This document shows positions 17,077-26,839 of a stretch of 55,942 nt of DNA, piece after piece. This DNA comes from Oscillospiraceae bacterium (GTDB taxonomy: Bacteria > Bacillota > Clostridia > Oscillospirales > CAG-272). Below the pieces are notes generated by a model that searched no databases, had not been told where the DNA came from, and saw only the letters and a list, made by a program, of their open reading frames with translations. Numbering within the stretch: position 1 is the first letter of the stretch; each line of letters opens with the position of its first letter. The stretch spans positions 1 to 55,942 of the forward strand of contig SVTS01000007.1 in NCBI GenBank assembly GCA_015063645.1, in the 5' to 3' direction. Position numbers and translations under genes: made by a program.

Positions 17077-17964
17077 GTGAAAATGTCTCAGGTAGAGCTG
17101 AAAAACGTATCTTTTGTGTACGGCGCCGGTGAACCCTATGAAATCCGTGCGCTGGACAATATTAATCTGACTCTCGGAGGCCCGCTCATGACCGGTTTCA
17201 TGGGACATACGGGCAGCGGAAAATCCACGCTCGTTCAGCTTCTGAACGGAATCCTGAAACCCACATCCGGACAGGTGATCCTGGACGGAAAGGATATCTG
17301 GGAAGATCCGAAAAAAATCCGTGAAGTTCGGTGCAAAGTCGGACTTGTCATGCAGTATCCCGAATATCAGTTGTTTGATGAGACCGTGCGTGCGGATATC
17401 GCTTTCGGTCCGAAAAACATGGGTATGAGCCGTGAGGAGATCGACCGTACCGTGATGGAAGCGGCACGCTTCGCGGGGCTGGATGAATCACTGCTGGATA
17501 AATCTCCCTTTGATCTCTCAGGCGGTCAGAAGCGCCGTGCCGCTCTGGCAGGCGTTATCGCCATGCGTCCGGAGCTGCTTGTCCTGGATGAACCCGCAGC
17601 GGGACTGGATCCCGGCGGACGCCGCGAGATCCTCGGACGAATCCGGGATTACCAGAGAGAAAGCGGTACTTCCGTGGTGATCGTCAGCCACAGTATGGAG
17701 GATATGGCGCTGTACTGTGACCGCGTGATCGTAATGGCACACGGTCAGCTGAAAATGGACGGCAGCTGTGCAGAGGTGTTCAGCCGGTATGATGAACTGG
17801 TGGAACTGGGGCTGGATGTGCCGCAGATCACCTATGTGGCGGCAGCCCTGAAAGCGCAGGGGATCGATATCGGACGGGATATCTATACCGTCAAATACGC
17901 CGCATCCTGCGTGATGGAGAAAATGAAAAAATACAATATGTCTGCCGGAGGTGAGAAAAAATGA
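17077..17964 (+). CDS. ecfA2: ECF transporter energy-coupling ATPase A2
   Basis: This 295-residue second ABC ATPase forms a heterodimer with EcfA1. Visible motifs are Walker A GHTGSGKST, Q-loop MQYPEYQ, signature LSGGQKRR, Walker B LLVLDEPAAGLD and H-loop VSHS. The GTG at 17077 has GGGAGG five bases upstream; the in-frame ATG at 17083 (MSQVEL) is the alternative. A longer frame reaching into ecfA1 lacks support. The stop overlaps the ecfT start by four bases. Confidence 0.94.
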   Translation: MKMSQVELKNVSFVYGAGEPYEIRALDNINLTLGGPLMTGFMGHTGSGKSTLVQLLNGILKPTSGQVILDGKDIWEDPKKIREVRCKVGLVMQYPEYQLFDETVRADIAFGPKNMGMSREEIDRTVMEAARFAGLDESLLDKSPFDLSGGQKRRAALAGVIAMRPELLVLDEPAAGLDPGGRREILGRIRDYQRESGTSVVIVSHSMEDMALYCDRVIVMAHGQLKMDGSCAEVFSRYDELVELGLDVPQITYVAAALKAQGIDIGRDIYTVKYAASCVMEKMKKYNMSAGGEKK

Positions 17965-18785
17965 ATCTGGATATCACCATCGGTCAGTACTGTGAGGGCA
18001 ATTCCGTTCTGCACCGTATGGATCCCCGCGCCAAGATCGTTGCCGCAATCCTTTATATCGTTGTTATCTTTCTGGCAAAGAATCTGTTCGGATTTGTGCT
18101 TCTCTGCGCGTCCGCTGCCTTGCTGATCGCTGTATCCGGCATCCCCGCACGCATCATCCTGAAAAGCATGAAGCCCCTGATGTTCATTATCCTGTTCACC
18201 GCGGTAATCAATATCTTCTGGATGCAGGGGGAGACGCTGCTCGTTCATTTCTGGATCATCAATATCTATGCAGAGGGAATTTTCAATGCACTGATGATTG
18301 CACTGCGCATTATTCTTCTGCTGATCGGTACGAGTATTTTCATGACCTATACCACTACGACTATCGCACTGACCGACGGTCTGGAACAGCTTCTGGCTCC
18401 CTTTGCCAAGCTGAAGCTGCCGGTGCATGAATTCTCCATGATGATGACCATCGCTCTGCGCTTCATTCCTACGCTTGTGGAGGAAACGCAGAAGATCATG
18501 AACGCCCAGAAAGCCCGCGGCGCGGATTTTTCCACCGGATCACTCATGCAGCGCGCCAAGGCACTTGTACCGATCCTTGTTCCTCTGTTCATCTCCGCGT
18601 TCCGACGCGCCGATGAGCTGGCTACCGCCATGGAATGCCGCTGCTATACCGGCGGAGAGGGACGTACCCGTATGAACGTCCTCCATGCCCGGGTGTCCGA
18701 TTTTATCGTGTGCCTGCTGGTGATCGCGCTGGGCGCTGCAGTGGTTCTGCTCAATCAGCTGGGCGGATTCTCGCTTTCGTGGTGA
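17961..18785 (+). CDS. ecfT: ECF transporter transmembrane component T
   Basis: This 274-residue membrane protein has about six hydrophobic segments. The long coupling helices carry the T-component signatures NAQKARGADF and, later, ATAMECRCYTGG. These contact the A1/A2 ATPases. The second motif has CRC where many T components have ARG or similar. It completes an A1-A2-T operon of the shared-module type and is followed six bases later by truA, a common order in Firmicutes. Confidence 0.93.
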   Translation: MNLDITIGQYCEGNSVLHRMDPRAKIVAAILYIVVIFLAKNLFGFVLLCASAALLIAVSGIPARIILKSMKPLMFIILFTAVINIFWMQGETLLVHFWIINIYAEGIFNALMIALRIILLLIGTSIFMTYTTTTIALTDGLEQLLAPFAKLKLPVHEFSMMMTIALRFIPTLVEETQKIMNAQKARGADFSTGSLMQRAKALVPILVPLFISAFRRADELATAMECRCYTGGEGRTRMNVLHARVSDFIVCLLVIALGAAVVLLNQLGGFSLSW

Positions 18786-18791
18786 CGCAGC

Positions 18792-19586
18792 ATGAAGATC
18801 CTGCTGAAAATCCGCTATGACGGCGGAGCTTACTGCGGTTTTCAGGCACAGCCAAACGGCGTTTCCGTGCAGGGTGTTCTGACGGAGGCTTTTTCCGGAA
18901 TGTTTGGATTCCCCTGCAATATCACCGGATGCAGCCGCACTGACAGCGGCGTCCATGCCCTGAGCTTCTGCGCATCCGTGGAACCGAAAGAGGAAATTTT
19001 GCGGGATACGCAGTGGTGCCGTGTCCCTGTCGGGAAAATCCACCGGGCGGTCAATGTGCTTCTGCCCGATGATATCTCCGTTGTTGCCGCGGCGGAAGTG
19101 CCGGATGATTTTCATCCCCGGTATAATGTTGTGCAGAAAACATATGAATATCATATCCTGCGTACGCCTGCCCGGGATCCGTTTCTGCACGGACGTGCTT
19201 TTCATGCGCCGCGCAGAATACCGGAAGAGGGGATTGCCCTCATGCGGCAGACCGCCGGGATTTTCGTGGGAAAGCACGATTTCTCCGGCTATATGGCTGC
19301 CGGCTCCAAAATAACCGATGCGGTGCGGACTGTATGTGCGGCAGAGGTGGAGGAAAAAGACGAATTGCTGATCTATCGTGTAAGCGCGGACGGATTTCTC
19401 TATAATATGGTGCGCATTATGGCGGGAACACTGCTTGACTGCGCATACGGACGGCTGACCCCCGATGATGCGGACCGTGCCCTGCGCACAGGGGACAGGA
19501 CTGCCGCTGGATTTACCGCTCCCGGACACGGACTGTATCTGTGCCGCGTGGAGTATGACCGTCCGGTCGACTGGCTTTGCGAATAA
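18792..19586 (+). CDS. truA: tRNA pseudouridine synthase A
   Basis: This 264-residue enzyme converts uridines 38-40 of the tRNA anticodon arm to pseudouridine. The catalytic Asp lies in GCSRTDSGVHAL, and the start KILLKIRYDGGAYCGFQAQ is characteristic. Further conserved blocks are HPRYNVVQKTYEYHIL, HDFSGYMAAGSKITDAVRTV and FLYNMVRIMAGTLL. It is immediately downstream of ecfT in the same transcript. Confidence 0.96.
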   Translation: MKILLKIRYDGGAYCGFQAQPNGVSVQGVLTEAFSGMFGFPCNITGCSRTDSGVHALSFCASVEPKEEILRDTQWCRVPVGKIHRAVNVLLPDDISVVAAAEVPDDFHPRYNVVQKTYEYHILRTPARDPFLHGRAFHAPRRIPEEGIALMRQTAGIFVGKHDFSGYMAAGSKITDAVRTVCAAEVEEKDELLIYRVSADGFLYNMVRIMAGTLLDCAYGRLTPDDADRALRTGDRTAAGFTAPGHGLYLCRVEYDRPVDWLCE

Positions 19587-19598
19587 CAGGGAGGTATT

Positions 19599-20801
19599 AT
19601 GCCTGCTGAAAAAACACTCATCAGACATACAGGCGAAAAAAAGGAAGCGCGCAATTCCTATTATCTGCATATAGCGAATGTCTACCGACTGCTGAAATGG
19701 GGAATGCTTCTTCTGTTTACGCTGTATCTTGTCTGTATGCTGATCTGGCAGAGAGAGAATATCACATACGATAATCTGCTCTATCTGATACGGGATCTGA
19801 ATCTCTCCTCTGATACAGAGGGGGATTTCGGTGCCGTCAGTTATGACGAACAGCAGAATATGCTTTTCGGCGAGTTTCAGAATAATCTGGCAGTGGCAGG
19901 CTCTTCCGGTATCCGTCTGTATGACGGGGCGGGGAACTGCGTGCTGAGTGATGCCCTTTCCTATAAAAATTCCGTCCTTGAAACGGGCGATAAATATATG
20001 CTCCTGTACGATGCGGGCGGAAATGAGTATGCACTCTTTACTTCTCTCGCCTGTGTACTGCAGGGTAAAACAGAGCATGCACTCCAGCATGCCGCCGTCA
20101 GTGACAGCGGCGCATACTGCACAGTTACGCGCAGTGACGAAACCAAGTATAAAATCACGCTGTACAATGCGGCGTTTCTGGAAATTGCCGCTTATTATCT
20201 GGATTCCTATGTGATAGCTGCCGCCGTGCATCCGGAGGGAAAGAGCGTTGCCGTTCTTACCATCACCTCGTCGGATTGGTCGATTCAGTCGGCGGTGTCG
20301 TTCTATTCAGCTTTTTCCCGGGAGACGAAGAGTGTTTCTCTGGGCAATTCTCTGCCTGCTTCGGCTCATTATCTGAAGAACGGTACACTGGTTGTGGTGT
20401 GCGATGACTGTATCGTATATCTTGGCGAAAACGGGGAGGAAATCGCCCGTATTCCGCTGGGAGCATCTGCACTTTCGTACTGCAGTGTGTCCGATAATAA
20501 AACGGCAGTGGTTTGCCGGGAGAATGTCCTTGGCAGTACGAGCCGCATCCTTGTCCTGGACAGCGCCGGAAAAACGCTGTTTGATGAGACCCGCTCCGGG
20601 AAAGTTTCCTCGGTGACCGCGTCCTCCGGTGAGAATGCCGCATATATAGTGTACAGTGACAGTGTGGAGATAGTCTCCGTGCTTGAGTGCAAAACGTATC
20701 CGTACACGGGACATTTGCAGGCACTCAGGGAAATAGCCGGATGTCCGGTGCTCTGTTTCGCGGCAGGCGCTCAGCCTTTGTATGACTTGACAGAACCGTA
20801 A
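19599..20801 (+). CDS. DUF5711-like membrane-anchored beta-propeller protein
   Basis: The 400-residue product has a positively charged N-terminus, one transmembrane helix at about 35-50 (WGMLLLFTLYLVCMLIW), and an extracytoplasmic region of repeating short beta-strand blocks (VYLGENGEEIARIPLG, ILVLDSAGKTLFDE) suggesting a propeller. This matches the DUF5711 family common in Oscillospirales-type genomes; the function is unknown. A GGGAGG ribosome-binding site lies upstream. It sits between truA and cvpA in one transcript. Confidence 0.7.
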   Translation: MPAEKTLIRHTGEKKEARNSYYLHIANVYRLLKWGMLLLFTLYLVCMLIWQRENITYDNLLYLIRDLNLSSDTEGDFGAVSYDEQQNMLFGEFQNNLAVAGSSGIRLYDGAGNCVLSDALSYKNSVLETGDKYMLLYDAGGNEYALFTSLACVLQGKTEHALQHAAVSDSGAYCTVTRSDETKYKITLYNAAFLEIAAYYLDSYVIAAAVHPEGKSVAVLTITSSDWSIQSAVSFYSAFSRETKSVSLGNSLPASAHYLKNGTLVVVCDDCIVYLGENGEEIARIPLGASALSYCSVSDNKTAVVCRENVLGSTSRILVLDSAGKTLFDETRSGKVSSVTASSGENAAYIVYSDSVEIVSVLECKTYPYTGHLQALREIAGCPVLCFAAGAQPLYDLTEP

Positions 20802-20811
20802 GGAGGTAAAT

Positions 20812-21537
20812 ATGAATCTGATCTTTGACGGCATTGTTCTTGCAGCCGCTCTTCTCTCCATTATTCTTGGCGCAAAGCGCGGCTTCATCAAATCAGTGAT
20901 GGGCGTGTGTACGTTGATTGCCGCTTTGTTTGTGGCGTATGCATTTACACCGCCGCTTTCCGCCTATATTGAATCCCGTCCTTTTATTCGTTCCATCTCT
21001 TCCTCTATTACAGATACGATAAAATCCCTGTCTGCCAATGACAGAGGTACGTACGATCTGGACCGGCTGTTTGCCGACATGCCGGATGCGTTCAGACAGA
21101 TCGTTGACCGCTATAAGGCAGATCCGGAAGAGCTGATGGAAAGTGTGCCGCCTGCAGCGGATTCCGCCGCGGGTACGGTGGATACCCTGTCGGATCTGAT
21201 CGCGGAACCAGTTGCAGGGGCTATTTCCGGTGCACTCGCATTCCTCGGTCTGTTCGTGGCTACGGTGATAGCTTTGAAAATCTTCACATGGCTTCTGGAT
21301 CTGATTTTCCAGCTGCCTGTGCTGAAATCAGCCAATTCCATGCTGGGTTTTCTCTTCGGCGTGGTGGCGGCGCTTGTGTGGGCATGGGTGCTCAGCTCCC
21401 TGTCGGTTACGCTGATCGGCGCCATGTCTTCGATCTCTCCCGATCTGTTCAGCGAAACAATCGTGGATAATACGGTGATCATAAAATTCTTCAGCAGTCT
21501 GAATCTCAATGAACTGCTGGATTATGTGATCCGGTAA
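20812..21537 (+). CDS. CvpA-family membrane protein
   Basis: The 241-residue protein has N-terminal hydrophobic helices (IVLAAALLSIILGAKRGFIKSVMG), a polar loop of ~100 residues, and two more helices near residues 140-200. The pattern IxxxxRGF near the N-terminus is characteristic of CvpA/colicin V production-like proteins, whose role in envelope homeostasis is poorly defined. An AAGGAGG ribosome-binding site precedes the ATG. A 48-bp gap separates it from the ClpE-like gene. Confidence 0.8.
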   Translation: MNLIFDGIVLAAALLSIILGAKRGFIKSVMGVCTLIAALFVAYAFTPPLSAYIESRPFIRSISSSITDTIKSLSANDRGTYDLDRLFADMPDAFRQIVDRYKADPEELMESVPPAADSAAGTVDTLSDLIAEPVAGAISGALAFLGLFVATVIALKIFTWLLDLIFQLPVLKSANSMLGFLFGVVAALVWAWVLSSLSVTLIGAMSSISPDLFSETIVDNTVIIKFFSSLNLNELLDYVIR

Positions 21538-21585
21538 GCAAAAAACAGAAAGGTTCCGCCGCCGGGCGGATGCAGGTATATAATT

Positions 21586-23970
21586 ATGGTAATGTGTTCC
21601 CGATGCAAGAAGAGAATGGCTGTTGCGTTCGTCTCCCATATGGAGAACGGACAGATGAAGCAGGACGGTCTCTGCATCCGGTGCGTGCGTGAGCTTGGAA
21701 TCAAGCCCGTCAACGACATGATAGCAAAAATGGGGCTCAGTGAAGAAGATCTGGAACGTATGAGCACCGATATGGAAAATATGCTCAGCGCGGCGGAGGA
21801 GGCTTCCGCCGAGGATGATGCTTCCGCTGAAACGCCTGATGATGCGGATAATAACGATTCCGCAGATGCGGCTGATAATAAAGAAGAAAAATCCGACGGA
21901 GACGGTGAAGCCGCAGAACCGCCGGCGGACAGCCGCGCTCCCGCGGTGGATTTCGGCAAGCTGTTCGGGGGAGGATTCCCATTCCCGATGCAGCAGAAAC
22001 GCCCCCGTCAGGAAAGCGGCGGGAAATCATCCGCGAAAAAGCCGGAGCGCAAATTCCTCACGGCATACTGCCAGAATCTGACAGCCCGTGCCGCCAAGGG
22101 CGAGTTGGATCGGGTTGTGGGACGCGAGCGTGAGCTGGACCGGGTGATCCAGATCCTCTGCCGCCGTCAGAAGAATAATCCCTGCCTGATCGGTGAGCCG
22201 GGTGTCGGTAAAACCGCCATCGCCGAAGCACTTGCGCAGAAAATTGCCGCTAATGATGTTCCCTATAAGCTTCGCGGATATGAGATCTGCCTGGTGGATC
22301 TGACTGCTCTTGTGGCGGGAACCCAGTTCCGCGGACAGTTTGAATCCCGTGTTCAGGGACTTCTTTCCGATGTGCGCAGTGCCGGAAATGTGATTCTTGT
22401 CATTGACGAAGTACACAATATCGTCGGTGCCGGCGACGCGGAGGGAAGTATGAGCGCCGCCAATATCCTGAAACCTGCGCTGTCCCGCGGAGAAATTCAG
22501 GTGATCGGTGCCACGACCATGAACGAATACCGCAAATATATCGAAAAGGATACCGCGCTTGAGCGCCGCTTCCAGCCCGTCACCGTCAATGAACCCAATA
22601 TGGAAGAGACGGAAGCTATCCTTGCCGGTATCAAGCATTACTACGAGAATTACCACGGAATCCGTATTCCGGATCATGTTCTCCGCACAGCCGTTACACT
22701 CAGTGAACGGTACATCACCGACCGTTATCTCCCCGATAAAGCGATCGACCTGATTGACGAAGCCGCTTCCCATATCTCCCTTTCTTCTCCGGAGATCAAC
22801 GAAAAACGGGATCTGACGGATAAACGGGAGAAACTGAAAAAAGAACTGGATGCCCTGGAAGCCAAAGCGGCGCAGGGGGAGCCGGATGAGGAGACCTATA
22901 AGCGGCTTGCCGATCTGAAAGTGGAACTGCTCCGTATGGAGGAGCGTCTGGAAGCGCTTACCGCGGTCTGCGATGCCATCGAGATGACCGCATCCGATCT
23001 GGCAGACGTGATCGAAATCTGGACCGGTGTCCCTGCATCCACGATTTCCGAGGATGAATACAGCCGCCTTGCCAAACTGGAAGAGCGCCTCAGCGCCCGT
23101 ATTGTCGGTCAGAGCGAAGCGGTTTCAGCCGTTGCCCGTGCAATCCGCCGCGGCAGAGCCGGCGTATCCTATAAGCGTAAGCCGGTGTCCTTTATCTTTG
23201 CCGGCCCTACCGGTGTGGGTAAAACCGAACTTGTGAAGGTGCTCGCACAGGATCTCTTCTCAACGCCCGATGCTCTGATCCGTCTGGATATGAGTGAATT
23301 CATGGAAAAATTCACTGTTTCACGCATCACCGGTGCCGCTCCCGGTTATATCGGCTATGATGATGCCGGTCAGCTGACGGAGAAGATCCGCCGCCGTCCC
23401 TATTCCGTGATTCTGTTCGATGAAATCGAAAAAGCACATCCCGATGTGATGAATATCCTGCTGCAGATTCTGGATGACGGACAGATTACCGATTCCCACG
23501 GAAAGAAAGTCAGCTTTGAAAACGCCGTTATCGTGATGACCACCAATGCCGGCTCCGCCGATGTGTCCGCACCGGCAGGCTTTACCGATGCGCCTCAGGC
23601 GCTGGCAAATGATAAGACCGAAAAAGCGCTGGCAGGATTTCTGCGCCCGGAATTCCTCAACCGGGTGGACGAGATCATTACGTTCCGCTCACTTTCCGCC
23701 GAGGATTTCCGCGGTATAGCTTCGCTGATGCTGGGCGACTGCGCCAAAGCACTTGCCGAGAAGAATATCCGCCTGACCTGGACGGATGCCGCCGCCGCAC
23801 TGATCGCAGAGAAATCCTACTCCGCCAAGTACGGCGCGCGCAATATGCGCCGCTATATCCAGCGTGAGGTGGAAGATAAGATCGCCGGAGAGATCGTCCG
23901 TATGCAGGGCAATCTGAGCGCGGTGGATCTGGATGCCTTGGGCGGCAGCCTGCACGTCAGCGCAATCTGA
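21586..23970 (+). CDS. ClpE-like Hsp100 unfoldase with N-terminal zinc finger
   Basis: This 794-residue double-AAA+ protein unfolds substrates, possibly for ClpP. It starts with a zinc finger (C4, C7, C30, C33), as in ClpE, and lacks the repeated Clp_N domain of ClpC. An acidic low-complexity linker spans about 65-120. D1 has Walker A GEPGVGKT at 203-210 and DEVHNIVG; a short coiled-coil middle domain follows; D2 has GPTGVGKTE near 541 and [10 protein letters not shown]. The position of the ClpP-docking tripeptide of ClpC (VGF) appears as AGF near residue 664. No clpP or mcsAB genes are adjacent. The next gene starts five bases downstream and is probably translationally coupled. Confidence 0.86.
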   Translation: MVMCSRCKKRMAVAFVSHMENGQMKQDGLCIRCVRELGIKPVNDMIAKMGLSEEDLERMSTDMENMLSAAEEASAEDDASAETPDDADNNDSADAADNKEEKSDGDGEAAEPPADSRAPAVDFGKLFGGGFPFPMQQKRPRQESGGKSSAKKPERKFLTAYCQNLTARAAKGELDRVVGRERELDRVIQILCRRQKNNPCLIGEPGVGKTAIAEALAQKIAANDVPYKLRGYEICLVDLTALVAGTQFRGQFESRVQGLLSDVRSAGNVILVIDEVHNIVGAGDAEGSMSAANILKPALSRGEIQVIGATTMNEYRKYIEKDTALERRFQPVTVNEPNMEETEAILAGIKHYYENYHGIRIPDHVLRTAVTLSERYITDRYLPDKAIDLIDEAASHISLSSPEINEKRDLTDKREKLKKELDALEAKAAQGEPDEETYKRLADLKVELLRMEERLEALTAVCDAIEMTASDLADVIEIWTGVPASTISEDEYSRLAKLEERLSARIVGQSEAVSAVARAIRRGRAGVSYKRKPVSFIFAGPTGVGKTELVKVLAQDLFSTPDALIRLDMSEFMEKFTVSRITGAAPGYIGYDDAGQLTEKIRRRPYSVILFDEIEKAHPDVMNILLQILDDGQITDSHGKKVSFENAVIVMTTNAGSADVSAPAGFTDAPQALANDKTEKALAGFLRPEFLNRVDEIITFRSLSAEDFRGIASLMLGDCAKALAEKNIRLTWTDAAAALIAEKSYSAKYGARNMRRYIQREVEDKIAGEIVRMQGNLSAVDLDALGGSLHVSAI

Positions 23971-23975
23971 GGAAT

Positions 23976-26660
23976 ATGGAAAAAGACAGAAAGAATGCCC
24001 GGAATAACTGGCATGCCCTGGACGCGGAGGAAGTCGTACAGCGGCTTGGCAGTAATGCCGCCGCGGGACTGTCGCCGAAGGAAGCGGCATCCCGCCGCAG
24101 GAAAGCCGGCATCTGCCGGCTGTGGCAGGTCAGCCGGGCGTCCTCGACGCAGATCCTGTTCGGAGAGTTTCTCGACTTTGCGGCAATCCTTCTTATGATT
24201 ACCGCCGCTGTAGCCGCCGTGTTTGAACGCGGTGAGGAAGCGGCGGCACTCTGCATGCTCCTTGTGGTTTCCGCACTGATCCGCACCGCTACTTCCGTCA
24301 CCGCACAGCGGATCTTTGAATCCGCGGCGAAAGAATATATTCCGCGCACAACGGTGATCCGGGGAGGGAAGTGTATTTCCCTTACCGCGGAAGATGTGGT
24401 TCCCGGCGATATCCTGTTCCTGTCTCCGGGTGATACAGTCGTGTGTGATGCCCGGCTGCTCTCCGGTGAGCTCGATGTGCTGGAAAATTCCGTAACGAGC
24501 GATAACGGTATCTGTCATAAACGTGCTGCCGATGTCCTGCCGGAACATACTGCCTGCGCAAGACGGTCCAATATCGCCTTTGCTTCCACATCCGTCGTGA
24601 TGGGCAATGCCCGTGCCGTGGCGGTTGCCGTGGGAGAGAATACCTATGCCTATGCCCGCCGTGGCTATATCACCGTGCGCTGTGACAGCGAATGCGGCGT
24701 ACTGCAGAAGCTGAGCGCGTGGTGCCGTTCCGTTTCCCTTGTGATGACCGCAGCTGTGCTGCTGATCACACTGGGTGGGCTGTTTGTCGGGAATACGGAT
24801 GCTTCCATTGATGCACTGTTTCTGTCCGCCCTTGCGCTGGCAGTGGCATCCATGAGCGAATTCCTCAGTGTAATTGCGTCCATTATTCTGGCATGTTCTA
24901 TCCGTATGCTCCGCGGAGCGTCGGAGGGCGGCTCCGTTATCAAAAATCCTTCCGCCATTGAAACCTTCGCGAAAGCGGAATGCGTGGTTTTCTCCTCGGA
25001 AAATCTGCTCCGCTCGGACAATCTATCCATCGGCGCGTGGTATGCGGATGCGGAGATGCACGATGCGCCCGAACCGCAGAAGGGCGCTCCGGCACTGCTG
25101 GCGCTTCTGCAGTGGTGTTCACTCAGCTCCGGCGGCAGGACAACGGCACTGAGTGCGGGCGGCGAAGGAATTCCGGAAAATGAACTCTATGAGCTTTCCG
25201 GAAAATTTATGCACATGTACAGCGGCGCGGCTCATGCGCTGTCCGCTTCTCAGACAGCCGCGGCATGTACCGCCGATGATGCGCTGCATACCGCACTTGT
25301 TCCGGCGGGGAAGGATATGTACGCCTATGTCTGCGGCAGTCTGGATGATGTGCTCCCGTGCTGCAGCAACGTGATGGTTAACGGCGTTCCACAGCCGATA
25401 ACCCATGAAATGCGTCTGAGACTGCAGGAGGATGCGGCGCAGTATACCCGCCGCTGTGTCCGGACCGTGGCGGTCGCCATGCGGCTGTCCCCTTATAATA
25501 ATTTGGCAAAAGTATCCGCTCTGCATAATAAACTGACGATGATCGGCTATTATACTGTGCTGAATCCGGTGGAACTTTCCCTGACACGCTGTGTGCAGAA
25601 AAGCCGTACCGGCGGAATTCGCTTTGCGCTTCTTGCCGAAGACAGCGAAAAAGCCCGTTATCTGGCGGGAGAAGCGGGAATTCTCGGGGAAAACGATCTG
25701 TTTGTTGAAAAAACGGAGGAAAATCTGCTTTCCGATTGGCTGGAGAATCCGGAAAACCGCTGTGCGGTGATCTGTGCCTCCACTTCCGAAGAGAAAAAAA
25801 CAGTGGTAAAATCCATCCGCGAGGCCTGGGGGAATACCGTCTGCATAGGAAGCGAGATGCGTGATCTTGCCTCAATGAGCGAGGCGGATGCATCCGCAGC
25901 CGCATTCCCGGGCGGTATGCATCATCCGCAATGCGTGCACCGACGCGCCGATGCCCTTGCGGGACAGCTGACTGACGGTAAAAACGCACGCAGTGCTCCC
26001 GCTTTTGAAGCTTTGCGGATGATCGGCTACTGTAAAAATGCGCTGATCAATCTCCGCGGTGCGGCGGAATATCTGCTGGTTTCCCAGTCGCTCCGGCTGA
26101 CGCTGACGCTTGCGGCGGTGATGCTTGGGATGCCGCTTCTGTCTCCTCTTCGGATCCTGAGCTGGGGACTTGTTCTGGATTATGCGGCTGTTCTTTCTCT
26201 TGCGTTCCGTACACCCCGACTGGGTGTGCTGGAGGTTCCCGCAAAGCAGACGGATCTGCCGTCTCTGCGTACCGGAATTCTTTTTCCCGTCATCAGCGGC
26301 GTGTTCAGCGCCGTGCTGATTGCCGCGGTTCCATGGATCGCGGAAGCAGTCGGTTTCCCGGCGGATGAGGCGGGTGCGGCGTATATTTTCTACGCCGGCG
26401 GAATACTTGCTTCCCTTGCGGCATTGTGCCAGACGATGTTCGGCGGGCGTACCTTCGGAGGAATCCGTATTCATGCGGCATACATGATCTACCTTGTTCT
26501 GGTGATTGTCGTCCTGATCATGTCTGCATTCCGGCAGGGCGTTGCCTCGCTTCCGATGACGCCCGTTCATTTCGCAATGGCAGCCGTTCCGGCGTTTGTT
26601 CTCTTTGCTCTGCAGCATATGTATAAGCACACAAATAACATGGAGCACCGTGAAAAATGA
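23976..26660 (+). CDS. P-type ATPase homologue lacking all catalytic motifs (pseudo-ATPase)
   Basis: This intact 894-residue frame has the full P2-type cation ATPase layout: N-terminal domain (WHALDAEEVVQRLG), two helices, actuator domain (VVPGDILFLSPGD), more helices, large cytoplasmic P/N region and six C-terminal helices. Every catalytic signature is replaced. DKTGTLT reads SENLLRS, with Ser341 in place of the phosphorylated Asp; TGES reads TSDN at 174-177; PEGLP reads SEFLS near 294-298; TGDGVNDAP reads GSEMRDLAS near 625. It cannot pump by the known mechanism. The long uninterrupted frame argues for selection, so a sensor, scaffold or regulatory role is likely. It starts five bases after the ClpE-like gene, suggesting a shared function. 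Confidence 0.8.
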   Translation: MEKDRKNARNNWHALDAEEVVQRLGSNAAAGLSPKEAASRRRKAGICRLWQVSRASSTQILFGEFLDFAAILLMITAAVAAVFERGEEAAALCMLLVVSALIRTATSVTAQRIFESAAKEYIPRTTVIRGGKCISLTAEDVVPGDILFLSPGDTVVCDARLLSGELDVLENSVTSDNGICHKRAADVLPEHTACARRSNIAFASTSVVMGNARAVAVAVGENTYAYARRGYITVRCDSECGVLQKLSAWCRSVSLVMTAAVLLITLGGLFVGNTDASIDALFLSALALAVASMSEFLSVIASIILACSIRMLRGASEGGSVIKNPSAIETFAKAECVVFSSENLLRSDNLSIGAWYADAEMHDAPEPQKGAPALLALLQWCSLSSGGRTTALSAGGEGIPENELYELSGKFMHMYSGAAHALSASQTAAACTADDALHTALVPAGKDMYAYVCGSLDDVLPCCSNVMVNGVPQPITHEMRLRLQEDAAQYTRRCVRTVAVAMRLSPYNNLAKVSALHNKLTMIGYYTVLNPVELSLTRCVQKSRTGGIRFALLAEDSEKARYLAGEAGILGENDLFVEKTEENLLSDWLENPENRCAVICASTSEEKKTVVKSIREAWGNTVCIGSEMRDLASMSEADASAAAFPGGMHHPQCVHRRADALAGQLTDGKNARSAPAFEALRMIGYCKNALINLRGAAEYLLVSQSLRLTLTLAAVMLGMPLLSPLRILSWGLVLDYAAVLSLAFRTPRLGVLEVPAKQTDLPSLRTGILFPVISGVFSAVLIAAVPWIAEAVGFPADEAGAAYIFYAGGILASLAALCQTMFGGRTFGGIRIHAAYMIYLVLVIVVLIMSAFRQGVASLPMTPVHFAMAAVPAFVLFALQHMYKHTNNMEHREK

Positions 26661-26744
26661 GACAGTGTCTCCCTGCAAAGGTGTGAAAAACAGGCATTGC
26701 CGAAATATTTCTGTGAAAAAATCTGTGAATTCATTCGGATGCTA

Positions 26745-26773
26745 TTGTAATATGTTCAATTTTGTAGTATAAT
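26745..26773 (+). promoter_or_regulatory. Promoter of the mrp-like gene
   Basis: TTGTAA (26745-26750) and TATAAT (26768-26773) are 17 bp apart, about 65 bp before the ATG. The 179-bp gap 26661-26839 is AT-rich with no other recognised element. Confidence 0.6.
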
Positions 26774-26839
26774 AACTATATCTGAGATTTCGACTTTACG
26801 ATATCAGAAAAACATTAATGAAAGCGAGTTGTTGATATA

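Noticed and set aside
16161-18785. Assigning a specific vitamin or metal to the ECF transporter
   Set aside because: No substrate-specific S component is encoded beside ecfA1-ecfA2-ecfT, so the substrate cannot be named.
21579-21584. TATAAT just before the ClpE-like start codon
   Set aside because: It lies immediately before the ATG, which would give a leaderless transcript, and no -35 is present at the right distance.
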